A stretch of DNA of 64,000 bases from positions 26,012,101 to 26,076,100 of the forward strand of contig NC_092677.1 of the NCBI RefSeq assembly GCF_964355755.1, given 5' to 3'. Position numbers and translations under genes: made by a program. Under the pieces are notes generated by a model. That model worked only from the letters and a program-made list of their open reading frames with translations, made no database searches and had not been told where the DNA came from. Positions 54,085-64,000 of this stretch are shown here, one piece after another (the first letter of the stretch is position 1; each line of letters begins with the position of its first letter). The stretch is from Antedon mediterranea. Taxonomy: Eukaryota; Echinodermata; Crinoidea; Comatulida; Antedonidae.

Positions 54085-56437
54085 TATCAGGGTCCTGATA
54101 ATACCAGGGTCCTGATAATACCAGGGACCTGATAATACCAGGGACCTGATAATACCAGGGACCTGATAATACCAGGGACCTGATAATACCAGGGTCCTGA
54201 TAATACCAGGGTCCTGATAATACCAGGATCCTAATAATACCAGGGTCCTGATAATACCAGGGACCTGATAATACCAGGGACCAGATAATACCAGGGCCCT
54301 GCTAATACCAGGAACCTGATAATACCAGGAACCTGATAATACCAGGGTCCTGATAATACCAGGGACCTGATAATACCAAGGACCTGATTATACCAGGACC
54401 TGATTATACAAGGACTTGATAATACCAGGCCCTTATAATACCAGGGTCCTGATGATACCAGGGTCCTGATAATACCAGGGTCCTGATAATACCAGGGTCC
54501 TGATAATACCAGGGTCCTGATAATACCAGAGACCTGATAATACCAGGGACTTGATAATACCAGGGTCCTGATAATACCAGGGTCCTGATAATACCAGGGA
54601 CCTGATAATACCAGAGACCTGATAATACCAAGGACCTGATTATACCAGGACCTGATTATACAAGGACTTGATAATACCAGGCCCTTATAATACCAGGGTC
54701 CTGATGATACCAGGGTCCTGATAATACCAGGGTCCTGATAATACCAGGGTCCTGATAATACCAGGGTCCTGATAATACCAGGGTCCTGATAATACCAGAG
54801 ACCTGATAATACCAGGGACTTGATAATACCAGGGTCCTGATAATACCAGGGTCCTGATAATACCAGGGTCCTGATAATACAAGGGTCCTGATAATACAAG
54901 GGTCCTGATAATACCAGGGTCCTGATAATACCAGGGACCTGATAATACCAGGGTCCTGATAATACCAGGGACCTGATAATACCAGGGACCTGATAATACC
55001 AGAGACCTGATTATACCAGAGACCTGATAATACCAGAGACCTGATAATACCAAGGACCTGATAATACCAGGGTCCTGATAATACCAGGGTCCTGATAATA
55101 CCAAGGACCTGATAATACCAGGGTCCTGATAATACCAGGGTCCTGATAATACCAGGGTCCTGATAATACCAGAGACCTGATAATACCAAGGACCTGATAA
55201 TACCAGGGTCCTGATAATACCAGGGTCCTGATAATACCAGGGACCTGATAATACCAGAGACCAGATAATACCAGGGACCTGATAATACCAGGGACCTGAT
55301 AATACCAGGATCCTAATAATACCAGGGTCCTGATAATACCAGGGACCTGATAATACCAGGGTCCTGATAATACCAGGGTCCTAATAATACCAGGGTCCTG
55401 ATAATACCAGGGTCCTGATAATACCAGGATCCTAATAATACCAGGGTCCTGATAATACCAGGGACCTGATAATACCAGGGACCAGATAATACCAGGGACT
55501 TGATAATACCAGGGTCCTGATAATACCAGGGTCCTGATAATACCAGGGACCTGATAATACCAGAGACCTGATAATACCAAGGACCTGATTATACCAGGAC
55601 CTGATTATACAAGGACTTGATAATACCAGGCCCTTATAATACCAGGGTCCTGATGATACCAGGGTCCTGATAATACCAGGGTCCTGATAATACCAGGGTC
55701 CTGATAATACCAGGGTCCTGATAATACCAGGGTCCTGATAATACCAGAGACCTGATAATACCAGGGACTTGATAATACCAGGGTCCTGATAATACCAGGG
55801 TCCTGATAATACCAGGGTCCTGATAATACAAGGGTCCTGATAATACAAGGGTCCTGATAATACCAGGGTCCTGATAATACCAGGGACCTGATAATACCAG
55901 GGTCCTGATAATACCAGGGACCTGATAATACCAGGGACCTGATAATACCAGAGACCTGATTATACCAGAGACCTGATAATACCAGAGACCTGATAATACC
56001 AAGGACCTGATAATACCAGGGTCCTGATAATACCAGGGTCCTGATAATACCAAGGACCTGATAATACCAGGGTCCTGATAATACCAGGGTCCTGATAATA
56101 CCAGGGTCCTGATAATACCAGAGACCTGATAATACCAAGGACCTGATAATACCAGGGTCCTGATAATACCAGGGTCCTGATAATACCAGGGACCTGATAA
56201 TACCAGAGACCAGATAATACCAGGGACCTGATAATACCAGGGACCTGATAATACCAGGATCCTAATAATACCAGGGTCCTGATAATACCAGGGACCAGAT
56301 AATACCAGGGTCCTGATAATACCAGGATCCTAATAATACCAGGGTCCTGATAATACCAGGGTCCTGATAATACCAGGGACCAGATAATACCAGGGACCTG
56401 ATAATACCAAAGACCTGATAATACCAAGGACCTAATT
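54085..56437. repeat. 17-bp minisatellite of ~2.35 kb with higher-order duplications
   Basis: About 138 units of GGGTCCTGATAATACCA with a small set of variants (GGACCTG, AAGGACC, GATTATA). Variant order repeats with offsets of 252 bp (54410 to 54662) and 949 bp (54662 to 55611). The minus strand has no stops in any frame, creating long artefactual ORFs. Confidence 0.95.
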
Positions 56438-56439
56438 GA

Positions 56440-57230
56440 TTTGATTTGATTTGATTTATTTCGGTATCAGTACATAAATTATCACAGACATACAATTAAA
56501 ATTAGCAAATCAAAAAATACCAAAATAAAACAAGGATGCCAAGGATAACTCATAAAAGTCCTCTACGGACTTGTTTCCACTGAGGTCCTTTGAAAGAACA
56601 GCAAAAAGACAAACAATGCAACATAAAAAAATTACAAAAAACGAATTAATTCAACCTTTCTATTATTGTTGGCAGTGCTATTTTACATAATAGTGTACAT
56701 TCATATTCAAATATGGTAATGAAACCTTTCTATTGCATTTTACGAATGTATTCATATTTTTTAATACATGAATTTAGTAGAGTAACCTTTATAATTACTA
56801 AAGTTACCTGTACTATTTTACATTGTGCATTCATATTATTCAAAGTATTATAAACCAACCTTTGTTTATAGCTGTACTATTACATTATTACATTACAAAT
56901 TTGATATAGCACTCTTAAAATAAAACCATTATCAAAAGCGCTGTACATTGAAATGATGTTTCTTAATGTTGTTGGAAAAGAAACGTTTTTAGTTTATGTA
57001 AAGTTATCTGTACTATTAATTACATGAGTGAGTTCATATTTCTCAATGCTTATATGTATTGCGCTATGACCCAAAATGGCGACTCACCATCCATAAGCTC
57101 TATTCATTTCATTGCATTTATTTCGTCAGAAAAGAACAAATATAAAACAAAAGAAAAGAGTTCAAAATCCAAAAGACTGGTTAACCAAAAAGTGAACATT
57201 GAAAATCTAGGAATAAAAAGGCAAATTTAA
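56440..57230. other. AT-rich non-coding stretch
   Basis: Starts with a (TTGAT)n run directly at the satellite edge. Imperfect ~80-bp internal repeats (TACTATTTTACATTGTGCATTC type) occur between 56660 and 57010. No exon recognised. Confidence 0.4.
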
Positions 57231-57238
57231 ATTTGATG

Positions 57239-57491
57239 ACTTGCATATCCTTGATTAAAATCTTTAACTAATTCGTCACAAACATCTATCCCATAATTTC
57301 TTTCAACATTTTTGACAAACAGAAGATTCTTGTGTATACTGTAGATTCTCTGGCTGTACTATTTTCCACATTTCCCCATGTTTAATGGGTGTACAATTTG
57401 TCCCTTTTTCATTATTATGAAAACTCAATTGCTTTTCTTCGCATCTCTCACAAATACATTGGCACATAATTGTATGAATTATTTCGATCAC
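57239..57491 (-). pseudogene. Cys-rich coding-like fragment, frameshifted
   Basis: A 62-codon minus-strand frame holds CQCICERC and CQKC motifs spaced like a zinc-binding module. After its stop at 57301 a shifted frame continues with plausible protein composition (NYGIDVCDELVKDF) to 57239. No family is recognised. It may be a decayed transposase or gene fragment, or chance. Confidence 0.2.
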
Positions 57492-57729
57492 ATTTGTATG
57501 AATTATTTAGATCACATTTGAATGAATTATTTAGATCACATTTGAATGAATGACAGTTATATAATTCCTCCTTCCTGTTGACAATCGTAAATCATTCACA
57601 TTTAATAACTAATCTGTGATATAAATCCTATAATAAATCTTGCTTAATCTAGTATGTTTTTTACGGATTATAATCATGATCATAGAAAATATAATTTGAG
57701 AAGTATTACCGGGGAAGAAGGAAATTAGT

Positions 57730-57977
57730 TGTTGAATGGGCCATTTTAATTTCACAATAGTTATTCACAAAAAAATATTTACCTAAAAAATTGTAATTGA
57801 AAGTAAAAAATATTCAAATTGACTGGAATTTAATGGGTTTTTGGTTGAATTTAACTGTTTTTTTTCCTAATCTGTTTTTCTACAAAAGTGATTAACTATA
57901 AAAACTACAAAATGGCATATTCAAAGTCTTTTTTTTTTATTAATCTTCATTTTACATATTTTTGGTCGACAATACAG
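57730..57977 (+). mobile_element. MITE family E, 5'-truncated copy
   Basis: GGCCATTTTAATTTCACAAT through ACTACAAAATGGCATATT to GTCGACAATACA. Confidence 0.65.
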
Positions 57978-58394
57978 GGTCTGTCGAAAATAATCACAAT
58001 GCAAAATTTGTAATCATTTTAGTTTTAAATAAGAACAAAAACAATCTTTGTTTTTCACCGCTACAAATTAATAATGGTGCCACACTGATTCTACAAATTT
58101 GTAGAAGATTTGTTTTTCTACTTTACGGTAACTTTAACATTCTCATATCGTGATTACAACTTATATCATTAATTCTATAATATAATATTACAATTCAACT
58201 AAACTACATATTTGATATTATATTCTGTAAGATATTTCGACCTACATTAAAATAATATCATCTAAGAAAACGTCTCTTCATTGACGTAATAATTTGTTAA
58301 TATGAATGATAATAAATTGTTTGTATGAATGTTTTAATCATGCAAAACCAACTTCTAGTCATCTTAATTGTTCATAAAGTATTTCAAGACTCAA

Positions 58395-58512
58395 AACCCT
58401 GTCGGCACTATCAAACTTTATGTGACAAAAAATGTGATTTGCCCATATATGGACACAATGATGTCATATCACTACCATATTTGGCACATCACATTTTGTG
58501 TGGGCAGAGCTT
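58395..58512 (+). mobile_element. MITE family C, shortened copy
   Basis: CCTGTCGGCACTATCAAACT to GTGTGGGCAGAGCTTTA with the interior partly deleted. Confidence 0.75.
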
Positions 58513-58890
58513 TACATGTTTATAATCCATATTTAACTACATACCTTGATCGAAATGTGATGATATTCTGATGGAAATTTATTTTATTGACGTAGGTCTA
58601 TTATCACATAGACTTTAATTATCAGTACTTAATTTATATGAAAAAAAAAATGTTGTTACTGAATTTATTGATTTTCAAGTAAAAATAATTGTAATGTTTA
58701 ACATATATTGATCACTGTATGAAAAGGACTATTTATTTTCTTTATTATTTTAACTCCAAAATTGACTACTTGCTTTATGCACTTTAAATTTACAGTATTT
58801 TTAATTTTTACAAAACAAAAGGAAGCACAACAACAAATTGAACTGTAACAACTGTTACTGTGCAAACATGTTTCTGTCTGTTTCTATCTA

Positions 58891-58911
58891 TATATATATA
58901 TATATATATAA
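58891..58911. repeat. (TA)n microsatellite
   Basis: About ten TA units directly beside the Penelope-like fragment. Confidence 0.85.
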
Positions 58912-59100
58912 ATCCAAAAGCAAATTACTGAAAAAATGACAATGCTGTGGGTATCAGTGGCTGGATCTCAATGGAGATACAAAACAAAAGCGAAAAGCTA
59001 AATCAAAACGAGAAGTAAAACAGCCAGAAAAGTTAGCAGAGCTTTCGGGCAACACTAGCCCTTCATCAGTGCTATATATCCAATCTGCAGACAGTACTGT
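58912..59100 (-). mobile_element. Penelope-like retroelement end fragment
   Basis: Minus-strand sequence with the hammerhead core, followed by a TTTTCTGGCTGTTTTACTTC-type stretch, resembles the terminal repeats of Penelope-like elements. No reverse-transcriptase frame is nearby. The left limit at the (TA)n tract is approximate. Confidence 0.6.
59034..59074 (-). ncRNA. Hammerhead ribozyme core
   Basis: On the minus strand: UAGCA (stem I), CUGAUGA (59069-59063), one extra A, GGGC-UAGUGUU-GCCC (stem II), GAAA (59046-59043), GCUC, then UGCUA closing stem I with five pairs. Stem III is almost absent, but AGCU is self-complementary, which fits the dimeric hammerheads described for Penelope-like elements. 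Whether this copy still cleaves is unknown. Confidence 0.7.
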
Positions 59101-60520
59101 TTCGAACTTATTAGATCTCGTCAGTGCAGCTCAGGTTTCGAAATGAAATGTACCGCAGAACTGGCACAATATATAGGCTGAGCCAGGTATGCGGGACATG
59201 GTACACTGATTATGAACACAAAGAGTGCACAAGCTCAACGAGCGTGCTTTGCTAAATGCTAATAGTATTCACAACAAAAATGCACCGTACCAAACTGAAG
59301 AGTGCTCTACAAAACAACATACTATATATGTATATAGCAGATATACTGTATGAAGAGTGTACAGTATCCATATAAAATACTTCTCCACCTAAAATTTTTA
59401 GTTAAAAACCATAGATTTTTCAATATTTTAATTTAAAGGGATACAACTACAGAAACTATATTAAATAAATTCTTTTGGTTCTGAATATAATAAACTGGAA
59501 AATTATTACTTTTTCTGTTGAATCAAATAATACAGACACATGCCTTTTCTCTTGTGTAAAGATCCATGCTTTTTGGCTAAATATATGTGAACTTGAATTG
59601 AATTTGTATACATTTATTCCAGTACTATACTATGAATATTAGATTTGCAATAAGTTAACATGAATCATAAACTAGCCGCGAAGTCTTCTACAGAACTATG
59701 TGTTGAATTATTCTCATTACTGAATAATATGATCTGAAAAAAAATAATTGGCCAATTTCCATAAATAGATACATTTAAGCCCTGAAGATGTAGGTTATTT
59801 ATAACTTTCACTAGCAATGCTGTCTTTAAATGTTTAATGAAAATGGATTCCAAATCTTACACTTAATACGTGCGTCCTGGAGGTATTCTTTATACTGCTA
59901 GATTTATGTAATAGAACGAGTGATAGCTAATTTAATTGTAATTATAGTTTACAGATGTAGATCCCTTTAAAGAACATCTCAACTTATTACCAGATTTAAA
60001 GTGTAAAAAGTAAGAAAATGCCATGGCAACTTTGTAATTATTATAGGTACAGTACGGTATAGATCTTTTAAAAAAATGTCTCAACTTATTGCCAGATTTA
60101 AATTGTAAAGTAAATATATGACACAACAACATAGGTACAGTATGGTAGAGATCCCTTCAGCAGAATACGCAGAGAACGTGCATGATTGTGATATACATAT
60201 CTGATATAAATATTTTGATCCCACAGCTTCAGCTATAGATAGCAGTAGAAGTCCCTTTAAATAACTTGTCAACTTATTGCTAGATAAGTACAACAATTAA
60301 GAACACGCTACAACAACTTTGATTGTAACTATAGATAACATTAGAGGTCCTTTAAATAACTTATTGCTAGATAAGTACAAAGTGTAAGAACATGCTACAA
60401 CAACTTTGATTGTAACTATAGATAGCAGTAGAGGTCCTTTAAATAACTTTTCAACTTATTGCCAGATAAGTACAAAAAGTGAGACAATTATGTTTTGATT
60501 TGAATAGTAGGCTTTTCTGT
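59100..60520. other. AT-rich stretch with short diverged repeats
   Basis: Between 59940 and 60480 there are about six loose copies of an ~80-bp unit with GATCCCTTTAAA and CAACTTATTGCCAGAT. Otherwise nothing recognised. Confidence 0.5.
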
Positions 60521-60521
60521 C

Positions 60522-60717
60522 CTCGTGAGGTAATTTCCCGATTAATCGTAATCAAAACGGTACTGGGCTTGGTCTATTAGCGTTCCTGCTCCCAACCAGT
60601 ACATCCATTCATAGAAGCTTTAATGAAGTAAGCCTACCTGGTGGTAACCATAGAACGGTTCCGAGATAACGACTATACTTCGGCTTTAGTCGATAGAAGA
60701 TTGAAAAAATTGTTAGA
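60522..60717. repeat. Second copy of the repeat at 34135
   Basis: Shares CGTGAGGT, TTTCCCGATTAATC, AAAACGGTACTGGG, TAGCGTTC and ATCCATTCATAGAAG with 34135-34330 in order. Confidence 0.6.
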
Positions 60718-60719
60718 GA

Positions 60720-61900
60720 TAGAGTATACGATGTTTGATTATGTGTAGATGTGTGTTCTGTTCTTTTATTCAAATGATGTTATTTATTTAATACTTTAGG
60801 CTACATTTTTTAATATCAATCAATTAAATTATCGTAGATTGTACAGGCCTATTATGCGAAAAATATTATTAAATAAATTTGTTATATAAATTATTATTAT
60901 TATTATAATATTAATAAAAATATATTTGTTAGTATAAATTAAAAATATAGATATAAGGAAGAAAAACAAAGAGATTATGGAGCGGCTGTACCAGAATATA
61001 CAACACTAGGTATTGTAAAGTTAATATACAACAATTTTAGGCGATCTTGTCAATACTTATTATTAATAGAATGTGGGCATTGGTGCTCTACAAGTCTAGG
61101 TTCATACATTTAGGTTGTTCTGATGTTGCTTTTATATGTCTTTTTTAAAAATTGTTTCCTTCTTGCTATACTACTTTCTCTTATTCTTATTTTCCTCAAA
61201 TATGTTTCAAATTATTTTCTTCCATCTCACCCTCCATGTTTGCTTTGGTTTATCCATATTGCATTGCATACAATACCACCTCACCTCCTGTATGTCTCAT
61301 CTAGAGGATGATGCAACAACCTACTTTCCATTGAGTACAGTAATTGTTGTTTCACTTTTGTTTCAAATAATGTACCTGGATCATGACATCAAATCATGTT
61401 TCATTCAACGTTGAATTTATTTAAATGATTTAATGTTTACTTTGATAATATTCTATAAATATTTGATCTTGGAAATGTAGGTTATTTGAGTTTGTAATTT
61501 AAGCTTTGAATATTAAAGCACTAAAAACATGCTTTCTAAATGTCACATGATAAACTTTATACAAATCTTCTTCCAATTAAAATCTATCCAATTAGATCTC
61601 TTCGCTGAAAGACCAATTTAAAACCTTCTAATGCAGTTAAATGTTGCACAAATAGTAACAATAGGTAATTGAAATCGTCGCTAATTAAGATATAAACACT
61701 AGGGAGGCATTTGATAAATAGAAGTAAGGATGCGGGAGGCATGGGAATATCTGTTAGGATGCTAGGAAAGAGAATGTTTACCAGAAAGGCATTACATTAA
61801 CAATCAAATAAGAATCTGCTTTAACAATAAAGAAGATTGACTGTACACAGACATGATAAATGAATTTTATTCATTGATTAAATCAAGAAAATGAAATCTC
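60720..61900. other. AT-rich non-coding stretch
   Basis: No exon or repeat family recognised. Hydrophobic short ORFs near 61130-61410 look compositional. Confidence 0.4.
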
Positions 61901-61912
61901 AACACTGTTTAA

Positions 61913-62067
61913 AGCTCCATCTACAGTATAAAACTAGTTTGACAAAAAAAAGTCTGCCCAAACATGGTAGTGATATGCCCAAATATGGTAGTAATATGAC
62001 ATCATCGTGTCCATATATGGGCACATCATTTTTTTTTCACATACAGTTTGATAGTGTAGACAGAGCT
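61913..62067 (-). mobile_element. MITE family C copy
   Basis: AGCTCCATCTACAGTATAAA left end, two CCCAAATATGGTAGTAATAT-type units, GATAGTGTAGACAGAGCT right end. Confidence 0.8.
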
Positions 62068-62097
62068 TCATGCTTCTTTTCACCAGGATAATATTTA

Positions 62098-62297
62098 TAT
62101 GTCGTTCTTTATAGCGCTTTAATGCACAAAGCTTCTAAACGCTCCAAATGATTACCCCAGTCATGTATTTAACACGTATGGACACCTCCTAGGATTATGT
62201 AGCTATTAATTAGTGGTGAAGTCTATTTGATTTGACCTTACCATGTACACCTGGGTGGAGAGAGGCAAACGTAAGTGTCTTGCTCAAGGACACAGTC
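62098..62297. mobile_element. Repeat family F copy 2
   Basis: GATTACCCCAGTCATGTATT and TACACCTGGGTGGAGAGAGG followed by AAGTGTCTTGCTCAAGGACAC, matching 37037-37262. Confidence 0.6.
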
Positions 62298-62754
62298 AAT
62301 GTTGATTTCCAACTCCAGATAGATAAGTATATTAAGATATTGTACAACTATAGCAAAGGTTTGCTAGTTGATAAAAAAAAGAAAATTTCTAAACCTGAAA
62401 ACTGATAATCTTGTAGTATGTTATTGATAAATATCGAGAAATATGTACAGTAAGTAGAAAAGAGATCAACACAGCATGCCCGAAGAAAGCTGCCTTAAGT
62501 TAAAAAACAAAATGAATTGATCTATATATTTGGATGATGAGATGATTGATGGGAAGTGATATGTCATCAGTAACCGTTTCTGCTGCAGGCGTACACAAGA
62601 ACATCATCTATTACAAATTCGTAATCTTTTTCAAATACTGATTGTGTTTCATCAGATATGATACTTCTCGTCTTTTTCATTCAAGCTCAAATACGATAAA
62701 TATTTATTTCTTGAATGTTTTGGATATTTGCATTTTTTTTCAATTAATATATAT

Positions 62755-63092
62755 TGAAGATGTACAGTATTGCCACCCTGGCTAAAATAATTTTTAACAT
62801 TTTTTTCGGAATATTTTCTTTAAATGTCATTTAATAGTTATTCATTTTGACCAAATAATTGAATAACAAAAAAAAGGATTTACCTGAAAAAAAACTGTAA
62901 TTTAAAGCACAAAATAGTCTGGCTGCCAGCCAATGGGTTTTTGGTTGAATTTAACCATTTATTTTGTCATTTTATAAATGAAAACAATTTTTCTATGAAA
63001 GTGAATAAATTTAAAACTACAAATTAACCTCTTCAAAGTCTGATTTATTAATCTTCATTGTGCATGATTTTGGGAACAATACATCTTGAAAC
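62755..63092 (+). mobile_element. MITE family E copy
   Basis: TTGAAGATGTACAGTATTGC to GGGAACAATACATCTTGA; the core palindrome is mutated to GGCTGCCAGCCA, as in the 33178 copy. Confidence 0.68.
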
Positions 63093-63357
63093 TTTGCAAT
63101 AAGTAAGTAAAAATTCTTACATGAATTGATTTAATATGTAAGTTCTTGAGATATAATAATTTACAAGCATCATAAAATATGTAAGAAACATGACAAGTCG
63201 TCAATAAAATATTAAAATAAAATAAAATATTAAATTCAACTTAATATGACCTTTTATGTTATTGATATAATGAATTGATGAAACCATTTTTTCTACTAAA
63301 TATGTACAGTAAATTAAAATGATTACATAATCTCAAAGAACATTTATTTTGTTTTAT

Positions 63358-63712
63358 TTAAAGATATATTGTGCTGAAACAATAAACAATTAACACATTT
63401 TTTGTTGAATATGTCATTTTAATGTCACATAATAGTTATTTACTTTGACCAAAAAACTGGATCGAAGAAAAAAATTATTTACCTGAAAAAATGTAATTTA
63501 AAGCAAAATATACTAAAATTGTCTGTCAGACAATTGTTTTTGGTTAAAATTAACTGTTTCTTTTACTTTTAATAAGTGGAATAATTATTTTGTTTACATT
63601 TTTTTTTCTACAGAAGTGAATAACTTATTTAAACGGTAAAACTGCCTAGCCAAAATCTGATATTATTAATCTTTATTTTTCATGTTTTGGGGGGACAATA
63701 CATCTTTAAAAC
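63358..63712 (+). mobile_element. MITE family E copy
   Basis: TTTAAAGATATATTGTGC to GGACAATACATCTTTAAA with the intact TTGTCTGTCAGACAA core. Confidence 0.78.
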
Positions 63713-63723
63713 AATATTCAGTT

Positions 63724-64000
63724 TAAAGATGTATTGTCCCTTTGACTAATTCCAAAAAAATAAAAAATAAAAGATTTCGAAAAAAGGTGGGTCATTTTGA
63801 AGTATCATAATAGTTATTAACTATCACCAAAAGTTTTTAGAAAAAAAAAAAAATTTAACTGAAATACAGACGTTTTTTTGTTTAAAAAATAACTTTGACT
63901 TCCAAAATACAAAATACAAACAAAATAAAACTTCCTCATGATCTGTGTGAAAATACCTTCTTAACCGTGACGAGTTTTAAACAATCCTAATTTAGCATAT
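63724..64000 (+). mobile_element. MITE family E relative, running past the window end
   Basis: Starts TTTAAAGATGTATTGTCCC twelve bases after the previous copy ends. The interior is diverged and cut by the window edge. Confidence 0.5.

Noticed and set aside
54231-56495. Long minus-strand ORFs of 77-222 codons with WYYQDPGIIRTL-type repeats
   Set aside because: They are translations of the 17-bp minisatellite, which has no stop in any minus frame. The same peptide period appears in all three frames.

Overview
This is a eukaryotic nuclear genomic window. It is AT-rich and intron-rich, with GT/AG introns, dense small DNA transposons (MITEs), tRNA-derived SINEs and minisatellites. The two genes I can model both resemble metazoan, non-vertebrate genes. 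The palindromic octamer TAGGCCTA, which I associate with echinoderm-type genomes, is scattered through the left third. An echinoderm or other ambulacrarian host is my best guess, but the sequence does not prove it. Nearly all open reading frames above 60 codons are chance or repeat-derived.

Layout. 1-8.0 kb is intergenic. It holds a cluster of nested inverted-repeat MITEs (family A, 2.4-6.3 kb), a second MITE (family B), an orphan CRE-CRE-TATA promoter-like module near 1.6 kb, and a short ORF with a signal-peptide-like start at 7.2 kb. 8.1-21.8 kb is a 13-exon plus-strand gene for a secreted cysteine-rich protein of 497 residues: signal peptide, CAP (CRISP/antigen-5/PR-1) domain, then alternating EGF-like and ShKT modules. 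23.6-48.8 kb carries 21 coding exons of the orthologue of ANKRD27 (VARP), the VPS9-domain and ankyrin-repeat endosomal Rab21 exchange factor. The exons give 907 residues, and the last ~100-150 residues were not found and probably lie beyond the right edge. 48.8-64 kb is then the start of a very large intron (or the flank) filled with minisatellites, MITEs and a Penelope-like retroelement fragment with a hammerhead-ribozyme core on the minus strand.

Repeats. Family C is a Harbinger-like MITE of about 150-200 bp with TAA target duplications and 18 copies here, mostly inside ANKRD27 introns. Family D is two ~400 bp copies with TTA duplications, each carrying two perfect CRE palindromes. Family E has ends close to AAAGATGTATTGTCC and about eight copies. 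There is also a 1.26 kb head-to-head foldback with a SINE inside it, several tRNA-derived SINEs, a 59 bp minisatellite with alternating variants, a 17 bp minisatellite of ~2.35 kb with higher-order duplications, an ATTCACTCC-type satellite and a CAT/ATC microsatellite.

The two genes look functionally unrelated: one product is extracellular, the other acts in endosomal recycling. All exon borders were read by eye from splice consensus, reading phase and family similarity. No alignment or transcript was available.
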